Shown one piece after another: positions 1-6,094 of a DNA stretch of 6,234 nt. Source of the stretch: an uncultured Saprospiraceae bacterium. GTDB taxonomy: Bacteria; Bacteroidota; Bacteroidia; Chitinophagales; Saprospiraceae. Under the pieces are notes generated by a model, which saw nothing but the letters and a program-made list of their open reading frames with translations, was not told the origin of the DNA and searched no databases. Made by a program: the position numbers and the translations under genes. Within the stretch, counting starts at the first letter, position 1. Each line of letters begins with the position of its first letter. The stretch lies in assembly GCA_934699305.1 (NCBI GenBank), contig CAKUWM010000173.1, forward strand, positions 1 through 6,234, written 5' to 3'.

Positions 1-2
1 GT

Positions 3-122
3 CAAATTGGTTGGGTTAGTAAGGCTGGACATAAGTTGAACTTTAATGAAGATAACTTGGCAATTTGCCCGGAGACTAAAGAAAGATACCTCATTGAAGA
101 AAATAAGGTAAAGTTGTTTTAA
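3..122 (+). CDS. C-terminal end of a WbpD/WlbB-like hexapeptide N-acetyltransferase (partial, 5' truncated by window)
   Basis: Reading frame 3 is open from the left edge to TAA at 120-122 and encodes 39 residues beginning QIGWVSKAGHKLNF and ending ENKVKLF; the other two forward frames hit stops early. The pattern of GWVS, then a GHKL-like stretch, then a CPET motif followed by a short polar tail resembles the end of WbpD/WlbB acetyltransferases, where it follows the PAK turn that closes the left-handed beta-helix. Those enzymes acetylate the 3-amino group of UDP-2-acetamido-3-amino uronic acid in the cytoplasm during O-antigen precursor synthesis. The family call rests on recalled C-terminal similarity only, because the catalytic helix lies outside the window. 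A different hexapeptide transferase remains possible. It is separated from the next intact gene by about 230 bp, so it probably belongs to a different sugar module. Confidence 0.55.
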   Translation, partial: QIGWVSKAGHKLNFNEDNLAICPETKERYLIEENKVKLF

Positions 123-209
123 CTTTAGTTATAGCTTAAAAAGAAAATATAGAACAATCTGAGTTAGTAAAATAACATTTTAACCGTTTAACGAAACATA
201 TTATAGTAG

Positions 210-323
210 CAAGTTTTATTAAAGAAAGCCAATGAAATTGAGCTTATGAATGATGGATGTAGAGTAATTGCCTATGATCATGCAAAAAATACGGTGATAG
301 GGATTAAACGAAGAAATATATAG
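210..323 (+). pseudogene. Possible remnant of a UDP-glucose/GDP-mannose dehydrogenase C-terminal domain
   Basis: An open stretch of 37 codons follows a stop at 207-209 and ends in TAG at 321-323; it contains an ATG at 246. The translation includes ELMNDGCRVIAYDHAKNTV, which resembles the conserved start of the C-terminal UDP-binding domain of UDP-glucose 6-dehydrogenase-type enzymes (a helix, then L-x-x-[DE]-G-x-x-V-x-A-Y-D-P, then an N-containing helix). The usual Pro after YD is His here, and the reading leaves the family pattern after about 20 residues. No Rossmann domain or catalytic Cys is present anywhere upstream. I therefore read it as a decayed fragment and not as a functional 25-residue peptide. 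A UDP-sugar dehydrogenase would fit beside a WbpD-like gene. The match is short and the call is tentative. Confidence 0.35.
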
Positions 324-350
324 ATACAAAAAAAAAGTCAAATAAATAAG
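324..350 (+). promoter_or_regulatory. A-rich translation-initiation leader of the legB-like gene
   Basis: The bases just before the ATG at 351 are almost all A with a few T, including a run of nine A at 328-336 and then AAATAAATAAG. There is no GGAG-type Shine-Dalgarno sequence. A-rich, SD-less leaders are typical of efficiently translated Bacteroidota genes, which supports 351 as the real start. The functional role is inferred from that general property. Confidence 0.4.
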
Positions 351-1349
351 ATGATTTTAAATAATAAAAAAATATTGGTTACTGGAGCCGACGGCTTTAT
401 TGGAAGTCATTTAGTTGAGAAATTAATTGATGATGGACATGAAGTAAAAGCGTTTGTTTATTATAATTCTTTTAATTCTTGGGGATGGCTTGATAGTTTT
501 CCGAAAGAAAAACTAAATAAAATTGAGATTTTTTCTGGAGATGTACGAGATCCAAATGGAGTACGGACTGCTATGAAAAACTGCGATATTGTTTTTCATT
601 TAGCGGCATTAATAGCCATTCCTTATTCTTATCATTCTCCAGATAGTTATGTCGATACAAATGTAAAAGGCACTTTAAATATAATTCAAGCGGCTAAAGA
701 TTTAGGAGTTGAAAGGGTTTTGGTAACATCTACTTCAGAAGTTTATGGAACTGCACAATATGTTCCAATTGATGAAAAACATCCGAAACAGCCTCAATCA
801 CCCTATTCAGCTTCGAAAATTGGTGCGGATTGTATGGCAGATTCATTTTACCGATCCTTTGACATGCCTATAACTATTGTGCGACCTTTTAACACCTACG
901 GACCAAGACAATCTGCGAGAGCAATTATTCCTACAATAATTACTCAGCTACTAAATGGGTTTGATGAAATTAACTTGGGAGATTTGACTCCTACTAGAGA
1001 TTTATTATATGTTAAAGACACGATCAACGGTTTTATTAAAATTGCTGAAACCGACAGTTTAATTGGACATGAATGTAATATAGCAACAAGCTCTGAAATT
1101 TCTATGCAGAAAATGGCTGACACCCTAATAGAACTGATCAACCCTAATGCAAAAATTATTCAAGATGAAGATAGAATGCGACCAGAAAAATCAGAAGTGT
1201 TTCGATTGTTTGGAGATAATTCGAAGCTCATAAAACATACCAACTGGAAAGTTGAACATAGTCTTGAACAAGGTTTACAAGAAACAATTGATTGGTTCTC
1301 TGATAAAGAAAATTTAAAACACTATAAAGCAGATATATATAATGTTTAA
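351..1349 (+). CDS. legB: NAD-dependent nucleotide-sugar 4,6-dehydratase, LegB type
   Basis: This 332-residue extended short-chain dehydrogenase should convert a nucleotide-linked N-acetylglucosamine (GDP-linked if the PtmE-like neighbour acts as expected) to its 4-keto-6-deoxy form. That is the first committed sugar-modifying step of legionaminic acid synthesis in the cytoplasm. The N-terminal Rossmann motif GxxGxxG is at residues 12-18 (GADGFIG), followed by DVRD at 64-67 and HLAA at 83-86. The active site is visible as TSTSEVYG at 126-133, with Glu130 in the place of the dehydratase acid, and as Tyr152-x3-Lys156. RPFNTYGPRQ at 178-187 is a typical substrate-domain motif. Length is normal for LegB. 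The start at 351 is preferred because the Rossmann strand begins a few residues later. Its last 8 bases overlap the aminotransferase gene, its usual partner. A generic NAD-epimerase is the alternative, but the pairing and the sequence favour LegB. Confidence 0.85.
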   Translation: MILNNKKILVTGADGFIGSHLVEKLIDDGHEVKAFVYYNSFNSWGWLDSFPKEKLNKIEIFSGDVRDPNGVRTAMKNCDIVFHLAALIAIPYSYHSPDSYVDTNVKGTLNIIQAAKDLGVERVLVTSTSEVYGTAQYVPIDEKHPKQPQSPYSASKIGADCMADSFYRSFDMPITIVRPFNTYGPRQSARAIIPTIITQLLNGFDEINLGDLTPTRDLLYVKDTINGFIKIAETDSLIGHECNIATSSEISMQKMADTLIELINPNAKIIQDEDRMRPEKSEVFRLFGDNSKLIKHTNWKVEHSLEQGLQETIDWFSDKENLKHYKADIYNV

Positions 1350-2478
1350 CGACGTTGTGAATTTTATAAAATCTCAATTTCCTAATCGCGATTTCATTCC
1401 GCTACACGAACCACGTTTTATTGGTAATGAAAAAAAATATCTTTTAGACACTATAGACTCGACGTTTGTTTCTTCAGTAGGTGCCTATGTTGATAAGTTT
1501 GAGAATATGATGCAGGATATTACCAAAACCAAAAAGGCCGTGGCGGTTGTTAACGGGACAGCGGGAATCCAGGTTGCTTTGCGTTTGATTGGAGTGAAAA
1601 GTGGAGATGAAGTTTTAACTCAAGCCCTTACTTTTGTGGCGACAGCCAATGCAATTGCATATAACCAAGCCAAACCAGTTTTCTTAGATGTTGATCGGGA
1701 CACAATGGGGTTGTCTCCAGATGCAATTCAAAACTTCTTAGAAGAGTATGGTGACCTTCGAGAAGATGGCTGCTATAACAAGAAGACTGGAAATCGTATT
1801 GCTGCTTGTTTACCAATGCATACTTTTGGTTTCCCAGTTCGTATTGATGAAATAATAAAAATATGCAGTCTTTGGAAAATTCCAGTAGTAGAAGATGCGG
1901 CAGAATCTTTAGGAAGCGAATATAAAGGGCAGCAGACTGGAAGTTTTGGAGAGGTAGGTGTTTTCTCTTTTAATGGAAACAAAATTGTAACTAGCGGAGG
2001 AGGTGGAGCAATAGTTACAAATAATACTGCCTTAGGAATTAGAGCGAAATATTTAACCACTACGGCAAAGCAGCCTCATGCCTACGAGTATGTTCACGAT
2101 AGTTTGGGATATAATTATAGGATGCCGAATCTCAACGCAGCTTTGGCTTGTGCACAACTTGAAAAGCTTAACTGGTTTCTTGAGAAAAAGAGGGAGTTGG
2201 CAAAAAGCTATGAAGAATTTTTTAAAGGATCAGATACTGTATTCAGGACAGAATTGCCGGAAACAAAAGTTAATTATTGGTTGATGTGTGTGGAACTTGA
2301 AAATAAAAATGCCAGAGATTTGTTTTTAAAAGAAACCAATGAAGCAAAGGTAATGACAAGACCAATCTGGGAATTGATGTTTAAATTACCTATGTATAAA
2401 AACTGTTTTAAAGATGAACAAATTAATGCCATGTTTTTGGTGGATAGAGTTGTAAATATTCCAAGCAGTGTTAAATAA
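1342..2478 (+). CDS. legC: PLP-dependent aminotransferase, LegC type (DegT/DnrJ/EryC1/StrS family)
   Basis: This 378-residue fold-type I aminotransferase should add an amino group, normally from glutamate, to the 4-keto product of LegB, giving the 4-amino-4,6-dideoxy sugar nucleotide. The substrate-loop region near residues 20-54 (PLHEPRFIGNE, then FVSSVGAYVDKFE) is characteristic of the LegC branch. NGTAGIQVAL at 71-80 forms the cofactor phosphate site. EDAAESLGS at 184-192 carries Asp185, which pairs with the pyridine nitrogen. SFNGNKIVTSGGGG at 209-222 carries Lys214, the expected Schiff-base lysine. NYRMPNLNAALACAQL at 258-273 is the usual dimer and active-site motif. It ends in VNIPSSVK, a common LegC terminus, so the protein looks complete. 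The start ATG lies inside the dehydratase gene (8 bp overlap, no Shine-Dalgarno), implying translational coupling. Other StrS-family sugar aminotransferases are less likely. Confidence 0.88.
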   Translation: MFNDVVNFIKSQFPNRDFIPLHEPRFIGNEKKYLLDTIDSTFVSSVGAYVDKFENMMQDITKTKKAVAVVNGTAGIQVALRLIGVKSGDEVLTQALTFVATANAIAYNQAKPVFLDVDRDTMGLSPDAIQNFLEEYGDLREDGCYNKKTGNRIAACLPMHTFGFPVRIDEIIKICSLWKIPVVEDAAESLGSEYKGQQTGSFGEVGVFSFNGNKIVTSGGGGAIVTNNTALGIRAKYLTTTAKQPHAYEYVHDSLGYNYRMPNLNAALACAQLEKLNWFLEKKRELAKSYEEFFKGSDTVFRTELPETKVNYWLMCVELENKNARDLFLKETNEAKVMTRPIWELMFKLPMYKNCFKDEQINAMFLVDRVVNIPSSVK

Positions 2479-2489
2479 AATCAGATAAA

Positions 2490-3074
2490 ATGCTAAAAAG
2501 TAAATACTATACCGAAAATGAATTGTCAGATTTTGGGTTTAAGAAAATCGGAAAGAATGTAAAAATTTCATCGGACGCAAGAATTTATGGACAAGAAAAC
2601 ATTTCCCTCGGAAATAATGTGAGGATTGATGATTTTGTAATTTTATCAGCTACACATGGCTTTATAGAAATGGGGAATAATGTTTTTATAGCTAGGGGGT
2701 GTCATTTGAGTGGTTTTTTTGGAATTGTTCTAAAAAATTTTTCAAGTATGGCAGCCAATACAATAATTTATAGTGCTTCTGATGATTATTCAGGAAACTA
2801 TCTTACAGCACAATCAATACCTCAAGAATATACTTCACACATTGGAGGCCTAGTGACCATTGGTAAGCATGTTATTATTGGGGCAGGAACTGTTATTATT
2901 GGAGGTTGTCATATTGCAGAAGGCTGTAGCATTGGATCAATGTCTTTAGTAACAAAAGATTTGGAAGAATGGAGTGTTTATGCTGGAATACCTGCCAAAA
3001 TATTAAAGAAACGAAGTAATAAGTTGCTTGAGTTGGAGAAGAAGTTAATTAATGATAGACCTGAATTCGGATAA
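2490..3074 (+). CDS. Left-handed beta-helix (hexapeptide) acyltransferase, candidate 4-N-acetyltransferase of the legionaminate pathway
   Basis: This 194-residue protein has the isoleucine-patch pattern of acetyl-CoA-dependent transferases. A first set of hexapeptide coils spans about residues 20-75 (IGKNVKISSDARIYG, LGNNVRIDDFVIL, MGNNVFIARGCHL). A loop at about 95-120 (SASDDYSGNYL onwards) follows, and then a second run at 121-158 (VTIGKHVIIGAGTVIIGG, CSIGSMSLVTKDL). The helix closes with the usual Y-A-G-I-P-A-K-I turn at 164-171 and a charged C-terminal helix. By position, directly after LegB and LegC, it could acetylate the 4-amino group, the LegH role. It lacks the N-terminal Rossmann-like domain of PglD-type LegH enzymes and looks closer to serine- or galactoside-acetyltransferase-like enzymes. 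O-acetylation of the finished sugar or acylation with another group is possible. I cannot assign the catalytic histidine with confidence. It starts 11 bp after legC; its 3' end overlaps the next gene by 23 bp. Confidence 0.75.
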   Translation: MLKSKYYTENELSDFGFKKIGKNVKISSDARIYGQENISLGNNVRIDDFVILSATHGFIEMGNNVFIARGCHLSGFFGIVLKNFSSMAANTIIYSASDDYSGNYLTAQSIPQEYTSHIGGLVTIGKHVIIGAGTVIIGGCHIAEGCSIGSMSLVTKDLEEWSVYAGIPAKILKKRSNKLLELEKKLINDRPEFG

Positions 3075-3996
3075 CGTGAAAAAATCTAGCCATGTACTGT
3101 TAACGACCGTTTTTCCTGCGTCAGAAAGCTATTTGGATGATTTTTTTATTTCCTTACAGAAGCAAACCAATGCAGATTTTGATGTTTTGGTTATTAATGA
3201 TGGTATTGAGAATTTTGAAATTTACAAAGCTAAATATACCAGTTTAAATATTATTGAAATTAAAGCCGCCGAATCTCCAGCGAAAAATAGAGAAATAGGT
3301 ATTAATACGGTATTAGAATTAGGGTATAAGTATATTGTATTTGGTGATAGCGATGATTATTTTTCGGAAAATAGAATTGAAAGATCTATTGAATCTTTAG
3401 AGGAGAACCATTTGGTTTTTAATGAATTAACTGTTTTTGGCGAAAGTTTTAGAAGCGAAAACTTTTTAGAAAAGAAAATTAAAAACTTAGATAAGATATC
3501 AGAAACAATATTCGATGGTAATGTTTTTGGCCTTTCGAATATAGCGGTTCGATCCGAAATAATTTTAAGTCGATTGGATTTTGATGAAAATTTAATCGCT
3601 GTAGATTGGTTCTTTATAACGACTTTAATCATACATAACAATTATAAAATAAAGTTTTTAGGAGACGTTCAAACACATTACAGACAATATAACAACAATA
3701 CTATTGGAATGTCATTGCTGTTAACAGACCAAAAATTAGAACTGGGAATTAGAGTAAAGGAAATACATTATTCAGCTTTAATTAGATATTGTAAAAACCA
3801 TGCTTTGGAAAAATATACATCATTATTTGAAAATAAACTTAAGCAAATTCAGAATCTAAAAATAGAATTGAAAAATGATGCCTTTAAAAGGAGATATATG
3901 AAATTAATAAATTCAAATATTGAATCAATTTTCACAGGCTGGTGGAGTGAAATAATAAATTTAGAAACCTATTTTAAATATGAAAATAAAAATTAA
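3052..3996 (+). CDS. GT-A glycosyltransferase, family 2-like
   Basis: This 314-residue protein has a GT-A nucleotide-sugar-binding domain in its first 210 residues. HVLLTTVFP at 14-22 forms the first strand. VLVINDG at 45-51 supplies the nucleotide-contact Asp50. YIVFGDSDDYF at 94-104 supplies the DxD-type metal and diphosphate motif (DSDD, 99-102). VDW at 184-186 sits where GT2 enzymes often carry the acceptor-activating acid. HYRQYNNNTIGM at 209-220 is a variant of the YRQHxxNxIG motif of some GT2 enzymes. The C-terminal 90 residues are basic and helical with no evident membrane span, so it is probably a cytoplasmic or peripheral enzyme. Donor and acceptor cannot be read from sequence. The ATG at 3052 overlaps the acyltransferase gene by 23 bp; a GTG at 3076, just after that gene's stop, is an alternative start 8 codons later. 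It lies within the nonulosonate gene set and overlaps the synthase gene. Confidence 0.8.
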   Translation: MIDLNSDNVKKSSHVLLTTVFPASESYLDDFFISLQKQTNADFDVLVINDGIENFEIYKAKYTSLNIIEIKAAESPAKNREIGINTVLELGYKYIVFGDSDDYFSENRIERSIESLEENHLVFNELTVFGESFRSENFLEKKIKNLDKISETIFDGNVFGLSNIAVRSEIILSRLDFDENLIAVDWFFITTLIIHNNYKIKFLGDVQTHYRQYNNNTIGMSLLLTDQKLELGIRVKEIHYSALIRYCKNHALEKYTSLFENKLKQIQNLKIELKNDAFKRRYMKLINSNIESIFTGWWSEIINLETYFKYENKN

Positions 3997-5041
3997 TAGT
4001 TCGAAAGAAATATTTAATTATTCAGAACCCTATATTATTGCTGAAATTGGAGCCAATCACAACGGAGATATGGATTTGGCAAAAAAGATAATTGATAGTG
4101 CCAAAGAATGTGGCGCAGATGCAGTTAAATTTCAATCATGGACACCAAGCTCGCTTGTCTCTAAAAGTGAATATGATAAGAACCAATCCTATGATGATGG
4201 TGATGGTGGCAAAAAGCATTTTGGTTCATTAAAAGAAATGGTCGAAAAGTATGCTTTAACAGAAGGTCAGCATTTTGAATTGAAGGACTATTGTAAAACT
4301 GTGGGAATTGATTTTTGTTCATCGCCATTTTCCAAGAACGAAGTCGATTTACTTATAAAACTGGAAGTGCCTTTTTTAAAAATTGCGTCAATGGATATTA
4401 ACAATTTAGAATTGTTAAAACATATGGCAAAATATCAAAAACCAATTATCCTATCCACAGGAATGTCGACTATTTCAGAAATAGAAAGAGCTGTAAAAAC
4501 AATTGAAAATGAAGGTAATACACAGATTGTTATTTTGCATTGTATTTCAATATATCCTCCAAAAAATGAAGATATACATTTAAATAATATTAAAATGTTA
4601 CAACAGACCTTTAATTACCCAATTGGATTCTCTGACCATACAATCGGAACATCCATTCCACTTGCAGCAGTAGCACTTGGAGCTTGTGTAATTGAGAAAC
4701 ATTTCACGTTAGATAAGGATATGCCGGGTTGGGATCATCAAATATCTGCAGATCCGAGAGAGCTGAAGGAGATTGTTAGGGAAAGCAAAAATATACAACA
4801 GTCACTTGGAAGTTTTACTCGAGTTGTCTCCGCAGATGAAGAAAGTAAAAAGCTTAAATTCAGAAGAAGCATTGTTGCAGGTAAAAAATTGAAAAAAGGA
4901 GATATGATTAAATTGGAGGATCTTGAAGTAAAACGCCCAGGATCTGGTATTTCTCCTGATGAAATAAAATATGTTGTTGGTAGGACTCTGAAAAATGATG
5001 TAGAGGCAGATACTTTATTAGAATGGGAGAATTTAAATTAA
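3980..5041 (+). CDS. legI: N,N'-diacetyllegionaminate synthase, NeuB family (LegI type)
   Basis: This 353-residue enzyme should condense phosphoenolpyruvate with 2,4-diacetamido-2,4,6-trideoxymannose to give the nine-carbon acid. The NeuB TIM barrel covers about residues 15-270, with AEIGANHNGD at 21-30, VKFQSW at 49-54, SSPFS at 114-118, KIASMDI at 134-140, LSTGMST at 158-164 and HCISIYPP at 187-194. GFSDHTIG (His220) and EKHFTLD (His241) carry the two metal-binding histidines. A C-terminal antifreeze-like SAF domain follows at about 290-353, with RRSIVAGKKLKKGD and KRPGSGIS, whose Arg319 probably contacts substrate. GWDHQISADP at 250-259 is the LegI form; sialate synthases usually have GPDH and pseudaminate synthases a different sequence, so legionaminate is preferred. 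Its start lies 17 bp inside the glycosyltransferase gene, with no Shine-Dalgarno sequence. Exact substrate is inference. Confidence 0.87.
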   Translation: MKIKINSSKEIFNYSEPYIIAEIGANHNGDMDLAKKIIDSAKECGADAVKFQSWTPSSLVSKSEYDKNQSYDDGDGGKKHFGSLKEMVEKYALTEGQHFELKDYCKTVGIDFCSSPFSKNEVDLLIKLEVPFLKIASMDINNLELLKHMAKYQKPIILSTGMSTISEIERAVKTIENEGNTQIVILHCISIYPPKNEDIHLNNIKMLQQTFNYPIGFSDHTIGTSIPLAAVALGACVIEKHFTLDKDMPGWDHQISADPRELKEIVRESKNIQQSLGSFTRVVSADEESKKLKFRRSIVAGKKLKKGDMIKLEDLEVKRPGSGISPDEIKYVVGRTLKNDVEADTLLEWENLN

Positions 5042-5045
5042 TATA

Positions 5046-6092
5046 ATGATGGAACTTAATGATATTCTAATTTCTGAAGACAGTGATATTCTATATGCTC
5101 TCAAAAAACTGAACAATATAAGAGAGGTAAGTGGGCTTATTTTATTTGTTCATGATAAAAGTGAGAGAATTGTAGGATCACTCACTGATGGGGATATTAG
5201 AAGATCTCTTGCTGAAGATGCTGATATCAACAAATCTGTAGGCCTAATCTGCAATAGAAATTTTGTATTTAAATATGATAATAAGGGGTTTTTAGATTTA
5301 AAACCATATAAGAATGGAGTTATTAAGATTTTGCCTATCCTAAACGACGAGAAGAGACTAGTGCGGATTATAGATTTGGAAAAGTCAGTCGCAGCATTAC
5401 CAATAGAATGTATGATCATGGCTGGTGGTAGAGGCAAACGTCTCAGTCCATTAACAGATGAAATTCCAAAGCCCATGTTGCCATTAGGTAATATGCCAAT
5501 AATAGAACATAATATTAATCACCTAATAAGGTATGGCATTAAGAAAATTTATATCTCTTTAAATTACTTAGGAGAGCAAATTCAGGACTATTTCGGAGAT
5601 GGAAGTCAGAAGGGAATTAGCATAGAATATGTTTGGGAGGATAAGTTCTTGGGAACCGCAGGATCATTGGCATTAGTAGATGAATTTAAATCGGATAATG
5701 TACTTTTAATGAACAGCGATTTATTTACAAATGTTGATTTTGAAGCAATGTATATAGACCTCGTTAAATTTGAGGCAGACATGGTGGTAGCTTCTACAGT
5801 ATACAAGGTGGACGTCCCCTATGCTGTTTTTGACACAAATGAAAACCAAATATTAGATTTCAAAGAAAAGCCAACTTATGTTTATCATTCTAATGCTGGG
5901 ATATATATATTGAATAAAAGATTGATTGATAAAATTCCGAAAAACGAATTTTATGATATCACTGACTTAATGGAAAGCGTTGTAAAAGATGGTGGAAAGT
6001 TAATTCATAATCCAATATTAGGATTTTGGATCGATATTGGCAAACCTGATGATTACATTAGAGCTCAAGAATTAGTAGAACATATAAAATAA
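5046..6092 (+). CDS. ptmE: CBS-domain/nucleotidyltransferase fusion, PtmE-like glucosamine-1-phosphate guanylyltransferase
   Basis: This 348-residue protein has an N-terminal tandem CBS region at about 1-115 (VGSLTDGDIRRSL at 43-55 is the clearest CBS signature) fused to a sugar-phosphate nucleotidyltransferase domain at about 120-348. The catalytic domain shows MAGGRGKRLSPLT at 125-137, the KPMLPLGNMPII stretch at 142-153 with the substrate lysine, LGTAGSL at 202-208, MNSDLF at 222-227 with metal-binding Asp225, DFKEKP at 271-276, and GFWIDIGKPDDY at 326-337. In Campylobacter jejuni, PtmE of this architecture uses GTP to make GDP-glucosamine for legionaminic acid synthesis; that role is transferred here from family and neighbourhood. 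The base specificity cannot be read from the motif alone, and a UDP- or CDP-forming enzyme is not excluded. The CBS pair may sense a nucleotide. The ATG lies 4 bp after the synthase stop; a second ATG at 5049 would only remove Met1. Confidence 0.8.
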   Translation: MMELNDILISEDSDILYALKKLNNIREVSGLILFVHDKSERIVGSLTDGDIRRSLAEDADINKSVGLICNRNFVFKYDNKGFLDLKPYKNGVIKILPILNDEKRLVRIIDLEKSVAALPIECMIMAGGRGKRLSPLTDEIPKPMLPLGNMPIIEHNINHLIRYGIKKIYISLNYLGEQIQDYFGDGSQKGISIEYVWEDKFLGTAGSLALVDEFKSDNVLLMNSDLFTNVDFEAMYIDLVKFEADMVVASTVYKVDVPYAVFDTNENQILDFKEKPTYVYHSNAGIYILNKRLIDKIPKNEFYDITDLMESVVKDGGKLIHNPILGFWIDIGKPDDYIRAQELVEHIK

Positions 6093-6094
6093 AA

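Larger units (their letters stand above)
123..350. other. AT-rich intergenic region between two sugar-biosynthesis modules
   Basis: This is the only non-coding stretch of any length in the window. Apart from the dehydrogenase-like remnant at 210-323 it contains no intact gene. On the + strand it contains no TTTG, so the Bacteroidota -7 consensus TAnnTTTG is absent. I see no stem-loop followed by a T tract. The downstream operon may therefore be transcribed by read-through from the left, or from a non-consensus promoter. Confidence 0.6.

Noticed and set aside
174..195. Possible hairpin around TTAACCGTTTAACG as a terminator of the upstream gene
   Set aside because: Only about four base pairs can form and no T tract follows, so it is not a credible intrinsic terminator.
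944..1141. Minus-strand open frame of 65 codons inside the legB-like gene
   Set aside because: It lies wholly within a strongly supported dehydratase gene, has no recognisable domain and looks like an antisense shadow.
1773..2060. Minus-strand open frame of 95 codons opposite the aminotransferase gene
   Set aside because: The opposite strand encodes the conserved PLP-binding region; the antisense translation is low-complexity and resembles no family.
2078..2284. Second forward-frame open stretch of 68 codons inside the aminotransferase gene
   Set aside because: The aminotransferase frame is intact through this region with conserved motifs, so there is no frameshift and no separate gene.
3357..3641. 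Minus-strand open frame of 94 codons opposite the glycosyltransferase gene
   Set aside because: It is rich in Ser, Lys and Ile as expected from the complement of an AT-rich gene and has no independent support.
4195..4211. Short GATGATGGTGATGGTGG repeat-like tract
   Set aside because: It encodes an in-frame Asp/Gly loop (DDGDGG, residues 72-77) of the synthase; it is too short and imperfect to call a DNA repeat.
3980..5041. Reading the synthase as sialic acid (NeuB) or pseudaminic acid (PseI) synthase
   Set aside because: The GWDHQISADP motif and the LegB/LegC/PtmE-like neighbours fit LegI better; no PseB, PseC or PseG-like genes are present.
5150..5476. Minus-strand open frame of 108 codons opposite the CBS/nucleotidyltransferase gene
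   Set aside because: It is antisense to the CBS region and the GGRGKR motif, and no known family is visible.
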